From Impatiens glandulifera (lineage: Eukaryota > Streptophyta > Magnoliopsida > Ericales > Balsaminaceae): DNA of 64,000 nucleotides. The DNA lies in NCBI RefSeq assembly GCF_907164915.1, contig NC_061869.1, positions 25,909,616-25,973,615 of the forward strand, read 5' to 3'. The translations under genes were made by a program, and so were the position numbers. Shown here piece by piece: positions 40,705 through 53,639 of this stretch. Below the pieces are notes generated by a model. It was not told the DNA's origin and made no database searches. It worked only from the letters and a program-made list of their open reading frames with translations. Numbering within the stretch: position 1 is the stretch's first letter; each line of letters opens with the position of its first letter.

Positions 40705-41984
40705 ATGGCAAGTGAGAACAGTATAGGATATGAGATTGAAAGATTTAATGGGACAGATTATGCCTTCTAAAGAATGCAGATTGAAGATTATCTCTATGGA
40801 AAGAAGCTTCATGTTCCTTTGAGTGAGAAACCAGAGAAGATGGATGATGCTGAATGGAAACTCCATGATAGACAGGTTTAGGGAGTTGTCTGATTGACGC
40901 TAGCCAAGACGGTTGCTCACAATGTAGCAAAGGAGAAGACCAGAATGGGTCTGATGAAAGCTTTTTCTGATATGTATGAGAAACCATCTGCTAACAACAA
41001 AGTACACTTAATGAAAAGACTCTTTTACTTAGGAATGGTTGATGGTTACTTCTGTCACTAATCATTTGAATGAATTCAATACAATTATGAATCAATTGCT
41101 ATCTGTTGAAATTGATTTTGGGGATGAAGTTAGTGCCCTGATTTTGTTAGCATCTCTACCAAATAGTTGGGAACCTATGAGTGCAACACTTAGTAATTTA
41201 GTTGGAAATGCTAAACTGAAATTTGTTGAAGTTAGAGATCGTATTCTTGCTGAAGAGGTTCGTAAAATTGATTCTGGTAAAATATTCAAAGGTTCTGTTC
41301 TAAATGTGGAAAACAGGTGTGGAGATAATGATAGAAATTTTAACCGAGGTAAGAGCAGATCTATGTCAAGGAGCAGGAGAAGTCAGTCCAAGTCTGGGAG
41401 GACATTTGAGTGCTGGAATTGTGGTAAACAGGGTCATTTAAATAGGAACTGCAAAGCATCGAAGAAAAACGGTGATGATTAAAATGATGCAGCCAACGTT
41501 GTTATAGAATCTGTCACTGATGCGTTACTTTTGTCTGTTGATAGCCCGATAGATTCATCGGTTTTTGAGTCAGGATCGTCTTTCCACACCACTGCTCACA
41601 AAGAATTAATGGAGAATTATGTTGCTGGAAACTGTTGGAAAGTTTATCTCGCAGATGGTGAGCCATTGGATATTGTTGGCATTGGTGACATCAAATTGAA
41701 GATGGCAAATGGTTCTGTTTCGAAGATTAATAAGGTGAGACACATTCCAGGTTTAATGCGCAATCTGATTTCTGTTACACAACTTGATGAAGAAGGTGAC
41801 TAAAGGAGCAATTGTTGTTGCTCGAGGTCACAAAATTGGAACGTTATACACGACTTCAACTTGTAGAGAAACAGTTGTTGCTATAGTTGATGACTCGAAG
41901 AATAGTGAGTTGTGGCATTGCAGGTTGGGCCATATGAGCGAAAAAGTGATGAAAATTCTTTTGAAGAATGGACAAAAGCTATGA
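40705..41984 (+). pseudogene. Copia gag-protease remnant
   Basis: The start ATG at 40705 gives a gag N-terminus with three in-frame stops before 41040 and a frameshift. 41039-41482 is an open gag C-half (SVTNHLNEFNTIMNQL, ALILLASLPNSWEPM, SRSRRSQSKSGR) ending in the knuckle CWNCGKQGHLNRNC. 41531-41803 is protease, in which the motif reads ESGSSFHTT: the catalytic Asp is Glu. 41784-41984 contains HCRLGHMSEKVM of the GAG-pre-integrase segment. It encodes nothing functional. Confidence 0.9.
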
Positions 41985-42096
41985 CAAATGAGAAACTAAA
42001 GTTGTGTGCAACTTCAGTTGGTCTTCTTCGTTAAGACATCGGATGGAAAGCCGCTACCGATTAAGAGATGATGAAGTTAGTCTCCAAGTGGGAGAT

Positions 42097-42458
42097 TGTT
42101 GAGTTATGGAGCCTACACTTATAATACAATCTACATTGTTAATTATAGTTTATTGGGTTTCTTTTTGATTTTGGACTTTGGCCTGACCAAAGTTATTTAG
42201 GTTTATTCCCTGAATATTTACCCTATAAATATGTGAATATTAAGGGTTTACATTGTCAAGTAAAATAATTCTAGAGATAAAGTGTGAGGCAAAAACTCTG
42301 TATTTCTTCTTCTTCATAGTGAAATCTGGTAGTGGTTGAAGTGGATGTAGCTCAATTTGAGTGAACCACTATAAATCTTTGTCTTCATGTGTTCTTTTTT
42401 CTTGCATTTTTATAGATTGTTTCAAACTGGTCGGATTTGGGAGATACAAATCCTAACA
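42097..42458 (+). repeat. 3' LTR of the deleted Copia element
   Basis: 362 bp, TGTTGAGTTATGG to AAATCCTAACA. Preceded by the polypurine tract AAGTGGGAGAT at 42086-42096. Confidence 0.92.
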
Positions 42459-42463
42459 GAAAG

Positions 42464-43290
42464 AATAAGGTCTGGTTCAGTTTAAGTTATGTTATTAACC
42501 AAAACCAAAAAATATCATTTTACTCTCACTCTCATCTATCACATCACAAAATCTATTAATTAAAATACTAAAAATATCATCTATTTTAAATTATTATATA
42601 TTAATACTATTTAAGTCTTTTAACCAAAAATATTTCAAAAATCAAAAAAACATTACTAATCATTATCTTTCTAAAGGTTATTTATAAACTAAAACTACAA
42701 AGAGAGAAAGAGCATCATCTCATTACTTATGTGATGCCAATGATCCTAGCAAGAAAGAAAGGTTCAAAGCGGGAATAAGATGAATTTGGACTGATTTTTC
42801 TTGCCTCTCTTCCGGGTTGGGCATAAAGCACCCTTATACAATCCTCCAAGTCTCTAAGTCAGATTCCCAAGCTGAGTTTCATATAATTGTAAAGTTAAAT
42901 ATATAAGGATGTTAAAATAGAAGATTAATAGGTTGGTTAAAAAATAGATAACAATGGTATATATAGAAGGGTTACTAGGCTAAATTGATTTTTGATTAGA
43001 CAGGATCTTTGTTTCTAAATCTGATTAATATCTACTAGCACACAAGATCTACCACCTTAACTCCTCCTCTAGTTTAGAAGCAACAAAAGGTGGATATTTA
43101 CGGTTTACATGAGGTCTTGGGTTTGAACATGTCAAGCACAATTTATGTGCTTTAAATGACTAAGTGTGTTTGCGGTTTATGTGCTTAACTTGTAGGGAAT
43201 AGTCGTACTCTAAATGAGAAATGGAACCCATCGTTCTAAAAAAATAACTACCAGCCTTTAGGTGCTTAGTTAATCCTTTGATTATTGAAG
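42464..43290. other. Intergenic DNA with an inverted fragment and SINE-like copy 4
   Basis: No gene seen. 42970-43080 is a diverged inverse copy of the 18840-18960 block (AGACAGGATCTTTG against CAAAAGACCCTATCT). 43075-43245 is the most diverged SINE-like unit, with GGTCTTGGGTTTGAACATG in the B-box position and the shared phrase GTGTGTTTGCGGTTTATGTGCTTAAC. Confidence 0.5.
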
Positions 43291-45105
43291 TATATTTTTT
43301 TAGTTATCAAAATAAAAAATGTTGATTTATAAAAATAAATACTTATTTAATTTATGAGAAATAAGTAAGTACGATTCATAATATCATTCATAATATCATG
43401 TTTATTAACATAATTTTCTTTAGTTAAAAATAAATAAGTTTGAAACTATATTTATGTGCTTACACAAAGTAATATTTTCTATAGAAATAGTAGAATATAT
43501 GAATTGTTTGATTAATTATCTATAAAAAAAAATATTATTTATAAAATTCAACAAATATGGGAGAAATAGATGAAAAATTGTTTCATTCTATTTTCCTCAT
43601 ATATATATATTGCAAAAGATTATTTAAAAAAAAGATTTCTCTATAGATAAGGAAAATAGAATAAAATAATCTTCTATATAGTCTTCCATATTTGGTTGAA
43701 TTTGAAAAATAAGAATCATTTATTTATAGATAATTAATCAGAACATTCATAAATTTTATAATATCTTTATAGAAATATTGCCTTGTGTAAACATATAAAT
43801 ATAGTTTTAAACTTATTTATTTTTAATAAATAAAAATTATATTAATAAACTTGATACTCTTTATTCATGTCTCATATATCAACAAGTTCTTATTTTAAAA
43901 AATGACAATTTTTATTTAAAATATATTTTTGTACGGCAAACAGTCACTCAAACACTTATTAAAAACATAATTTTTATTTATGAGAAATGACAAAGCGCGG
44001 TTCATAATATCATGTTTATTAATATAATTTTCTTTATTTAAAAATAAATTAGTTTGAAACTATATTTATGTGTTTATACAAAGCAATATTTTTTATAAAA
44101 ATAGTAAAATATATGAATTGTTTGATAATTATCTAAAAAAAAACTATTATTTGTAAAATTCAACAAATATGGGAAAATATATGAAAGATTATTTTATTCT
44201 ATTTTCCTTATCTATATACCGCGAAAGATGGTTTAAAAGAGATTTCTCTATATATAAGGAAAATAGAATGAAATAAACTTTTATATATATTTTTTCATAT
44301 TTGGTTGAATTTGAAAAATATATAAGAATCTTTTATAGATAATTAATCAAAACATTCATAAATTCTATAATGTCTTTATAAAAATATTGCCTTGTGTAAA
44401 CACATAAATATAGTTTTAAATTTATTTATTTTTAATAAATAAAAATTATATTAATAAACTTGATACTCTTTATTTATTTATCATATATCAACAAGTACAG
44501 TTTAGAAATCCCTTTGTAACCCCTTAAGCCTATACTTTTTTTAGAAAAACTAAGTACGGTTTTTGTAACTCAATTAACCCTTTTTGTAGCCATAGACCTT
44601 ATGTAATCAAGAATCTATAATAGCCAAGCAACCCTTCTACATTCAATTAACTAAGTAACTCTTTTGAAGTTGTATTCAATTATTATTTTTGTATCCAAGT
44701 AGACAAGAAGGCCCTTTCTATTCCCTTAAACATACACTCAACTACCATTACTCAATTAATCCTCTTGTACGTAGCCAAAGATCCTAGGTAATCAATAATC
44801 CATTATATATTCATTTAACCATGTAACTATTTGTAACAATTGACCAAGTAACAACTTTGTAATTATATCCAATTATCTTTTTTTTGTAGCATGATGACAA
44901 AAATCCCTCTAACAGTACCAATCAAAAATAAAAAAAAACAGATTTGACCAAAATTAATTAACAAAACAGTCCCTTCTTAATGAATTAACATGACGTGGTA
45001 ACTAATTAATTTCAAATAAACCAATGTTAAAGGGGGTCTCTTACCCTGAACACCAAACTGAATCCAACTAGCACATAAACATATATATAAAGCACGAAAG
45101 TTACC
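43291..45105. repeat. Partial segmental copy M, AT-rich block
   Basis: No gene seen. Homologous to 18600-19900 and 54400-55700. About 660 bp is itself duplicated in tandem: 43340-43900 recurs at 43980-44500, shown by repeated ATAATATCATGTTTATTAA and CCTTGTGTAAACA(C/T)ATAAATATAG phrases. Confidence 0.65.
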
Positions 45106-45400
45106 TCCCATGCCAAGATCAACTTTGGTGCCCCAATCGGCGGAGCCCGGGATGCTAGGACCCATGGAAACTGATGAATTTTCATTGACTCCATGTTTCT
45201 TCTCCGTTTTGTGGAACCCCGGGATGCTAGGACCCATGGAAACTGATGAATTTTCATTGACTCCATGTTTCTTCTCCGTTTTGTGGAACCATAGTCCAAC
45301 ATAAGAATATTGTTTGACTTCGTTGTAGATCAGTAGGCGAAAGAGGCGGCGAAGAAACTCTAGGGCAATTGCCTCTAATATATTAATATATATATATATA
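45106..45400 (-). pseudogene. Exon-1-like module, copy M, with in-frame 72-bp duplication
   Basis: Third copy of the module at 19905-20110. Minus-strand leader TAGAGTTTCTTCGCCGCCTC, ATG-containing segment, and the words NENSSVSMGPSIPG and SADWGTKVDLGMG, with a donor-like GGGAG|GTAACTTTCG near 45106. A perfect 72-bp tandem duplication (45146-45217 and 45218-45289) repeats 24 codons without breaking the frame. This copy reads through where copy L has a stop. Gene identity unknown. Confidence 0.4.
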
Positions 45401-45405
45401 TATAT

Positions 45406-46401
45406 GCAGGGGCGGAGCCAGGATGAAAAATTACCTGGGGTTGACTCCAACTTGCATATCAGATTTAACTTTCTATGTTTCGTTTTTTTTTTCAATAAAA
45501 TTTTCACGATTATTAGAAGATGGAAACTCGTCATGCCCTCTCAATGCACACGTTTGCAAAGTGAGCTACCGAGTACTTTCAATAGTTGTTGTAAGCCGTA
45601 ATCTGTTATTTTGTTTTTCATCTAAAAACTGTGCATTTAGTATTTTATCAACATGACAATGATATTCATTAGATTATCAAGATATTCAACTGCCCTATTA
45701 TGTGGTGAAATATTATATCCTATATGCATAACAAAAGAGCATATATCCTCATCATTAACTCGTTTTCAATATTTAAATCCATCTATTGTAAATGTAGGTT
45801 TTGGGGTTGCTTATGTTAAAACAAGAAACATGGGAAACAAAAAGCAGCATCTTTCAAAATAGAGTATTCTAACCAAGTAAATTTGTTAAACCAATGACTT
45901 TGGAACCGTCGATTTTTTATTTCCAAATTTGGTCGGCGGGTACTCATCCTTAATAGGTTGATATGACCACATCTTGATATAAGCTCGTCTAATTTCATCC
46001 TTTGATTAAAAGGATATTTTCATATCGGAATACGTAATGTTGGTTCAAGTTTAAGAGAACTTACACCAACATCAATTCTAGGAGATTTGTTAAGTTCTTG
46101 AATAGGGATACCAAATTCTTTATTTTAACTTGTTTATTAATATTAATTTATATTTTTCTTATAAATTTTTGAAATAGTTTAAAATTAAAAATATAAAAAC
46201 ACTATTATTATTATTTTACCCTTATAAATAATTTAAAGATGAGGCCAGGGTTTGATCACCTAACCTCATATTCACATTTCCATAACTTAGCCAATTGGTC
46301 TAAGACTCATATGTCAAACACATATATAAAAAATTTTCTTTTAGCATTTTAATTTAGGTGGGGCTGGAGCCCACCCTAGCCCATGGGTGGCTCCGCCCTT
46401 G
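45406..46401 (-). mobile_element. Deleted hAT transposon (ZMYM1-like, TTF zinc finger / DUF4371)
   Basis: 996 bp. Terminal inverted repeat CAGGGGCGGAGCCA / TGGCTCCGCCCTTG. Target duplication TATATATG (45398-45405) and TATGTATG (46402-46409), 8 bp with one mismatch. On the minus strand 45998-45816 encodes a TTF-type zinc-finger segment (WFNKFTWLEYSILKDAAFC). Further on, 45660-45480 retains broken DUF4371-like words (RLTTTIEST, RGHDES). Most of the transposase is deleted. Confidence 0.85.
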
Positions 46402-46409
46402 TATGTATG

Positions 46410-47065
46410 CAAACACTTAACCAAATTTCCTTCTCCAAAACAAAAGATTGTCGTGGCGCACTCTCATTGGTTAATATTGCATGTGTGACGTAGACGTCCT
46501 CTTTTTATTTATTATTATATTTTATATATAGCTAAATTTGAAAAAGAAATCTCTCGACCATCCGTATAATGTTCATAATTACGCGACATGACTCGTATTA
46601 CCATACTCTCTAAAATTGGTGTAATATTAACCCATTTTAACCTTATAACACAATAATATAATAAAAATGAAAGATAAAATATATATACATGCATGACAAA
46701 ATCAAAAACATTTAAAACATTAAAAACATTCTTTAAGTTTTGGCTTTGTTTTTTATTCCTATCTAAATTGCCAAAAGAGTATATGAACAAATACACTACA
46801 CCAAGTTGAGCTTTTCCCGGCACATAAATACTGATGCATAATATGCGTCGGTAAGCCTAATATATAGCCCTTATAATGAATTATACATTTAGATTAATAA
46901 ACGTTTTTTAATAAACCATCACACTTTTCTTGTTTTCTTTTAGGTCCATTAACTATTTTTTTAAATTAGTAGTTTCACTATTTTTCCATCACCATTTCTA
47001 GGACCAAAATTCATTATTCTCAATTGTCGGCTTAACAACCTCACTGCAGTATTAAAGTGTCATGT
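46410..47065. repeat. Partial segmental copy M, upstream part of the exon-1-like module
   Basis: No gene seen. Matches 20111-20870 and 56000-56850, including CTCTCATTGGTTAAT, TGTGACGTAGACG and the palindrome variant GATGCATAATATGCGTC at 46833-46849. Homology ends at AAAGTGTC near 47062, where the LTR-like sequence begins. Confidence 0.65.
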
Positions 47066-49039
47066 TTGTCACGGACTGAAACTCGGACACCGAATAATTC
47101 TAGATTGCCACAATAATAGCTAGTCAGCCTTTTTTTAAGATGCAAGAAGATGGAACACTTTGAGAGAGAGAAAGCTTGAAGAATATCTTGTTTATTACAA
47201 GTGTGAGGTACAAGTACATGGTGAAGACCTGTTTATATACAATAATTCTTAAAAGTAGATAGTAGTAGAACTCCTAAGGGTATGTTTGGATCAGTAGAAA
47301 TGGAATTGGCATTGGAGTCTCAATACCAATTCCATGAGAATAGATATTGAATTACAATTCAATTTTTATGTTTGGGAAATTATAAAATTGTAATTTAATC
47401 TCAATTTCTATGTTTGTAAAATAGAATATAATAAAAATAATTACTCAACTTATATAATTAGTTTAATTCTTTTTATTAATCCAATATACACTGACCATCT
47501 TCCATTTTAATATATCTCATAATTTTTAATACAATTTTAATACGTGGATTTCCATCACATTCGGACACCTTTTTGACATGTTTAACACGTTCAACACGTT
47601 TAACATGTTTTTCACGTTTTTGGCACGTTTAAACACGCTTTTGACATGTTTTAACACATTTTCACACTTAAAACACATTTTCACACGTTTATCATGTTTT
47701 TCACGTTTTTGGCACGTTTAATACATTTTTGATATTTTTATACGTTTAACATGTTTTTCACACGTTTTGACAAGTTTGGCATATTTTTCACGTTTTTGGC
47801 ACGTTTAACTTGTTTAACATATTTTTCACGTTTTTAGCGCATTTAACATGTTTTTCACGTTTAACATGTTTTTGGAATGATTAACACGTTTTTCACATGT
47901 TTTATATATATCTGGCACGTTTAACACTTTTTAACATGTTTAACACGTTTTTGGCACGTTTAACATGTTTGACAAGTTAACACATTTTGGAATGTTTAAC
48001 ATATTTTTAGCACATTAAACACATTTTGGCACGTTTAACATATTTTTCACATTTTGGCACGTTTAACACGTTTTTTTGCACGTTTAAAACGTTGTTGACA
48101 TTTTAATATGTTTAACACGTTTTGGCACGTTAACATAATTTTGACATTTTAACACATTTTGGCACATTTAATATATTTTTGGCACGTTTAACACATTTGA
48201 CAAGTTTTAACACGTTTAACACATTTTTGACACATTTAAACATTTTGACACGTTTTACATGTTTTGACATGTTTAACGGCATATTTAACACGTTTTGGCA
48301 CCTTTGACACATTTTGACATGTTTAATATGTTTTTGACATGTTTAACACGTTTTGGCCCATTTAATATATTTGTGAAACATTTAAAACTTTCGGTCCGTT
48401 TAATTTATTTTTTCTCTGTCTAATATGTCTTTGACATTATTATACATTTTTTTGATCTATTTAACATAATTTTTATTTTTTTATATTATTTTAATATTTT
48501 AATTACTAAATTAGTTGAAGAAATAAAATGTGAGATTAATATTTTTTGATGTGTTAAATATTTCGAAAACGTGTTAAACGTGATAATTTACTCAACTAAA
48601 AAAATATCGGTTCAATATTTTAACATCCTAAATTCCAAAAAAAATATTATCGATTGAAAACTTTAATCGTGTTTTAAATAATAAAAGAATAAATTATTTT
48701 GTTGAAAAAATATATAAAAAAATTGGAATTACAATTCTGACCTAAAAAGATTGGGATTGAAAACTATGAAATTACACAATATTGAATTCCATTGAAATTC
48801 TAATTCCAATTCCAATTATTAATATTAAAGTGTCTACCAAACATAAAATTTGAATTGGACCCTCCAATTCAATTTCTAATGTCAATTCCAGGGTTACCAA
48901 ATGCACTTAGAGAATTATAGAGAGTTCTCATATCTACATACTTCAGGAACTCCTAGAGAATTCTAGAGAGTTCTATGACCTTAACTACAATAAAAAAAAC
49001 TCTAGAACTTTCTAGAGAATGCAATTTTTGGGCTTGACA
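47066..49039 (+). mobile_element. Probable solo LTR, split by the minisatellite transposon
   Basis: The outer sequence runs from TGTCACGGACTGAAACTCGG (near 47071) to GGGCTTGACA (49039): TG...CA ends, and a leader-like stretch (TTTATTACAAGTGTGAGG, TGTTTATATACAATAATTC). The 47278-48905 element interrupts it. Without that insert the LTR would be about 350 bp. No internal coding region or clear target duplication was found. Confidence 0.4.
47278..48905. mobile_element. Minisatellite-loaded inverted-repeat transposon, right copy (complete)
   Basis: About 1.63 kb, starting GGTATGTTTGGAT and ending TTACCAAATGCAC. Long imperfect inverted ends contain AATTGGAATT-type words. The interior (47570-48400) is the forward minisatellite TTTAACACGTTTTTGGCACG and variants. 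Only a fragment of the inverted arm survives (48550-48590). The LINE fragment present in the left copy is absent. No coding sequence. Confidence 0.65.
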
Positions 49040-49965
49040 TATTCACCCCATTTGAAGCAAGGGATAATTTGTGTGTCCATATTTGGCTCAAATGTGCTAA
49101 TTGAAGGCTTTAGAGTTCCGCTATAGGGAAGTCCCAAATATTAAAGGTTCCATCCTCCATCTTCTTCTTAAACGTCACCTCCAACTTTTCCATCCTCCAA
49201 AACTACATTAAAGATGTCATTTGGAAAATCATCTACATCAGCAATATTGAGTACTTCAAACAATCAACATCTGCATCTTCACCTGCCGCAATCCTTCCAA
49301 TGTAATAGAAAGGGAAAAGATTATGGAGGTGACAAGTTATGCGCCTAGTTAAATGATTAAATGCATTTGTAGGTTATGTGTGGTTAAAAACTGGTGACCA
49401 CATATTTATAAGAGGTGGATACATCAGCCTCTCTAAGGTCCTGGGTTTGAGACCGTCAGACGACAAGTTTTGCGCTTGATTAAATGGTTAAGTGTGTTTG
49501 CGGATTATATGCTTAACCCGCGGAGATTAGTCGCACTACATATGAGAAGCAGAACCCAGCATTCTAAAAAAACAAAAACAAAAACAAACTTTCGAATCGG
49601 AAATTTCTAGGTCAGATTTCCGGGCTAACCGTCCTGTCGAACCAGATTTTGACGGTTCAAAAAGTTTCCATATTGCATGAACGATCATTCACTGTTTCAC
49701 AGTCGGACAGTATTGTATTTAAAACCTTGCTTATTTCCATAATGCTCAAAAACTATATATTCTCATTCCTCAAAACCCTGATATCAAAATACCTTCCAAA
49801 TTTGTCACACATGCTTCTATCTTAAAATATTTTAATATATACATTTAGTTGTTAGATTATATATATAGGATATTGAAACTTGACATGGACTTATATGCAA
49901 CTTCAAATTAAGAATTCTTTGGGTATCTCATCTTTTTTTTATTTTCTCAATTATTGCCTAAAAGG
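49040..49965. repeat. Segmental copy R of 2576-3325 / 5604-6400
   Basis: Single uninterrupted version of the block that is doubled around the Copia remnant on the left. Includes SINE-like copy 3 at 49329-49592 (GGTTTGAGACCGTC in the B-box position, A-rich tail). No gene seen. Confidence 0.7.
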
Positions 49966-50990
49966 GTTTTTTTGGAAATGATTTATAGTCATTTATTCAA
50001 TAAAAATCCAAAGGAAAACTTGAATACAAGTGTTTAAATCAGGACAAAAACAGGCTTTTATCCCAATTTTAATCCAACATCACAAGAAGCTAAAAAGACA
50101 ATACAACAAGCTGCATTTTTCTGAATAAAACTTAACAGTAAGCATGAATACACAAACAAACAGAGAGTCATCTTCCTTTTCTTCATCTAGCCTTGTATGA
50201 TTTAATTTTTATGACTTCTTCAAATGCAATGTTCCATCGTTTACATAGATCCCGATTTGCCGATGTTATAGGAATCCTCCTTCATGTATGAATAAGTGCA
50301 ATGCCGTCAAAAATGATATCACTCCAGATTTGTTCTTCATTTCTTCTTACCTTTGAGAATACTCTAGAATTTCTTTCCACCCAAACTTGATAAACTATCG
50401 CACCATAGAAACACTTGAATATATTAGCTCGGAATGTATCACCTTTCGTCTTGGCAAGCACTAGTTCCTTTATATGATTCCAATCCTCGGGGAAATTGCA
50501 GTATCCAGAATTGTTAGCAAACTTCTTCCACAACACCTTGGTATATGGACATTCACCAAGTATATGGTCAATTGATTCATCACTATTCAAACAAAGTTCA
50601 CATATAGTGCAAGGAATGGACATAAACTTGCTAATCACATATAGTCATGAGTCTTTCCCTAAACGCCAGCCAAAGAACAATTCAATGTCGGGGTATGATT
50701 TTAAGTGACCATACATAGTGACCCAATCCACCAACTGCCCTCTATTGTGTGTATACTCCCAAGCCATCCCAGTATGAACCTCCGGTGAACAATCACTTTC
50801 CACTCATGCAAATCAATCCGATCATTTTAAGACTTGTTTGACATCCACTAAATCTGCATTCCATCCCACCCATATTATGCCTGATCTTGAGTTAGAATTA
50901 TGCACAAATTTCCATCCACTAGAAAAACATAAATTTCCAATTCTATCAACATTCTCCAGCTTCACATAGTTTCTAAGATGTCAATTAGTG
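49966..50990 (-). mobile_element. Decayed LINE fragment with endonuclease and C-terminal zinc-binding remnants
   Basis: Minus strand. 50990-50830 gives endonuclease-like words (NLCFSSGWKFVHN, GIIWVGWNADLVDV). An internal deletion removes the RT core. 50638-50282 is open for 118 codons and matches the reverse-transcriptase zinc-binding domain (CTICELCLNSDESIDHILGECPY, VYQVWVERNSRVF). The 3' region continues to about 49966. The left counterpart (6410-6810) keeps only the 3' end. Confidence 0.8.
50282..50638 (-). pseudogene. LINE reverse-transcriptase zinc-binding domain fragment
   Basis: 118 open codons. Cysteine/histidine pattern CTICELCLNSDESIDHILGEC, then a hydrophobic/Trp region (AIVYQVWVERNSRVFSKV). 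This domain lies C-terminal to the RT in plant LINE ORF2 proteins. Catalytic RT motifs are absent. Confidence 0.75.
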
Positions 50991-51135
50991 TAACTATATG
51001 CCACAATATAGAGTACGTTAATAAACATGATACTATGTACCTTAAGCCCCATGAATCATGAAGGTGGTACTAGATATTATGAGCTATAGATCTTAATCAC
51101 TTTTGAAGTGCAAAGACCCTATCTAACTAAAAAAT

Positions 51136-51160
51136 CCATTATAGGCTAGTAACACTCTGT
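51136..51160. other. Unoccupied MULE target site (paralogous)
   Basis: CATTATAGGCTAGTAACACT continues into TCTGTATATTCCATTG. This equals the left flank (to 7283) and right flank (from 15762) of the MULE joined with a single CTAGTAAC. Confidence 0.92.
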
Positions 51161-52014
51161 ATATTCCATTGTTAACTACCTATTAATCTTCAATTCAATG
51201 ACATTTTTTTTCTCCACCTTATTTTCTATTTAATATCAATGTATAAAATTATATTCAAACATATGTGATTACATACTCAATAAACATATAAGCCTAACAT
51301 GTAAACATAAATCATATATTTAACACATATCATGATTTGGTGACAGTTTGTTTGATATCTAAGAATGCATAGTGAAGATAAAAGTTTTGCTTTTCTTTAT
51401 TCAAAGATGGGACATTAATGTTTTGGGCAAGATTAATCCAGGAGTCTTCTCAAATATGATATACTTAACTTATTTTTATTAAAAAAATTATAATATATTT
51501 TTATTTTCCTATTTATATTATGAATAAATCTTATCATTTAAAAAAATATTTAATCTTATATTTACAATTATTTCAATTTAAAATAATTATAATTATTTAA
51601 TTTTTTAATAATTATTATAAACTTACAATCAAATAAAATCCAGAAAGTTGATATTTTATTAATATTCTGTATAATCAATTTTCATTTATATTTTTTAATA
51701 ATTATTTAAGTTATTTTTCTTATTAATTAATATTTTTTTGTATATGAATTTTATTTAAAATTATAATTATATTTATATGTTAAAATTATTGATACATATA
51801 TATATATATATTTATTTATTTATTTAGTGTCACAAATTTAAATATATAATTATATATTTAAAAAATATTTATTATTTATTTTTTCCTCTTTAATTTATCT
51901 AATTTATACCCAATTTATTTTAATTTATCTAACTATATTAAATTTATAATATTATTATATTATATAAATTAATGAGAACATGAGAATTAGTAAAAAGTTA
52001 TAGGTGAATATATA

Positions 52015-52065
<51 letters not shown>

Positions 52066-52714
52066 TTTAAGATGATTTATATAACTGAACAAATTAAATA
52101 ATAAAAAGTTAATTGAAACTTTGGTTAATAAAAATATATATAAATTAAATTTAAATTTAATAATCAATGTATCAATTAAACACAAAACACCCTAAAAATA
52201 TTTAACAATTTATTAAATTAATATACTTAACTTACATTTTAATGTTTATATGTTCTATATATTATAAAAAAAAAATGTTTAATTATAATGAAGTTAACCT
52301 TACAAAATAAAAAATATTAATTATTATATTTAAAATTATTAATCATTCTTATAAATATAAAAAATTAAATTTATAAAATATAATAAATATTAGTAATAAT
52401 AATTTAATATTCGATAAAAATAAGTAAATGTACTATATTTAAAATAGTTATAAATATTTATTATTTTTATTTATACTATTATTTTAGTTATTCATTTTTA
52501 AATTAAAAAAACCAAAATTTATTCTTTATCAAAATAATTATATTACTTTTGAAGGTTAATTATTAAATAAAATATATATAATAATAATAATAAAAAAAGT
52601 GAAACAAAATAAATTAAATATAATTTTATAATCGAGAGACTCAAGATGAAAAAAAATAAGATAGAAGAGAAAAAAAAGAAGAGAAACACGCATATTGAAG
52701 AAAGACATTCCCTT
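51161..52714. other. AT-rich intergenic block, copy R
   Basis: No gene seen. Collinear with 15770-16830. It has ~430 extra bp at 51190-51620 after AACTACCTATT that the left copy lacks. (AT)n tract at ~52011-52062. Confidence 0.75.
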
Positions 52715-53552
52715 AATGTGAAGATGGATCATGTGGCCCCATGTCTTCGTTATGATAGTGAGGAAATGGAGGCGGGTTGCTTGGGTATGGCATGCCATTC
52801 TGCGGGAAAATCAGATGGAAAGAGGCTGAAATTCCATGTTAGGGATCATTGTATGGCATGTTATTTTGCTGGAAATCAGATGGTAGAGGTTGAACTTCCA
52901 TGTTTGCAGGCTGAAATTCCAGTTGGGAGGTTGGAAATTCATGTAATGGTCTCAAATACCAGTGTTAGGATATTCAAACCCCATGTTATAAGGAGGCGGA
53001 AACTCCTGGCCGGAAGAGGACATGTCATGTTGGGCGCCATGCAAGAGCCAAATCCCCCATGAGTTGGAGGATTGAAAGAGGAGGAGCCATCATCCTGTTA
53101 ACCTCCATCATGTTCTGACTGATAACTCTAGCCAGCTCCTTGAAATCTTCTTCGGTATTCAGGCCTGACATAGCATGTTGTGGATTCATCATGGATTGAA
53201 ACATGATACGAGTCATCTCATTATGATGATTCTCTCTTTCCTGTCTTCTTAGTTTTTCTTGTATCTTTTGGAGCCTCTGCCTCGTAAAGGTCTCTTGATT
53301 GACCTTTCGTTTTCCTTGATCAACCTTCGGAAAACTCTGGTACTTTGTAATGAGTCTCCGTACTTCATCCATAGACGGCCAAACAACAGGTTGGGGATCA
53401 AAGTCACTATAGATGACGGTACACACTTCAACATCGCACAGAGTGGTGATTTCATCTAGTTGCTTCACAACACTAAGTTTTCTTTTCTTGTATGTGTTTC
53501 TTCTTGCACTATTATTGAGAATGTAAGTAAGGTTAACTTTCTTTCTAGTCAC
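52715..53552 (-). pseudogene. Type I M-gamma MADS-box pseudogene, right copy A
   Basis: Same gene as 16834-17651. The MADS domain reads through (TRKKVNLTYILNN, KKRKLSVVKQLDEI, CTVIYSDFDPQPVVWPS), but the start codon at 53552 is GTG, not ATG. A 1-nt deletion after NRMM (near 53090) shifts the frame, and further 1-nt losses lie in the tail (e.g. GGCCAGGAG against GGCCATGGAG on the left). The tail repeat QPLPSDF is degraded. The lesions differ from those of the left copy, so each decayed separately after duplication. TATA region near 53631-53645 (minus). Confidence 0.85.
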
Positions 53553-53639
53553 TGTGTTTCTACAAAGAAGAATTGAATAAGAAAACTCTTTTTTTCTGAA
53601 TGTGGTGGGATTTGTTAATGAGTAGAACTCTCTATATAT

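Larger units (their letters stand above)
40299..42458 (+). mobile_element. Internally deleted Tnt1-like Copia retrotransposon
   Basis: LTRs 40299-40661 and 42097-42458, 5-bp target duplication GAAAG (40294-40298; 42459-42463), primer-binding site and polypurine tract present. The internal region is only ~1.43 kb: gag, zinc knuckle, protease and GAG-pre-integrase, then a direct jump from codons for LKNGQKL to the pre-LTR region. Integrase, RT and RNase H are deleted. It inserted at the very edge of the CACTA element. Same family as 3326-5603. Confidence 0.93.

Noticed and set aside
48130..48312. Short minus-strand frame in the minisatellite (Val/Lys/Asn repeats)
   Set aside because: Product of the repeat period; no start context or homology.
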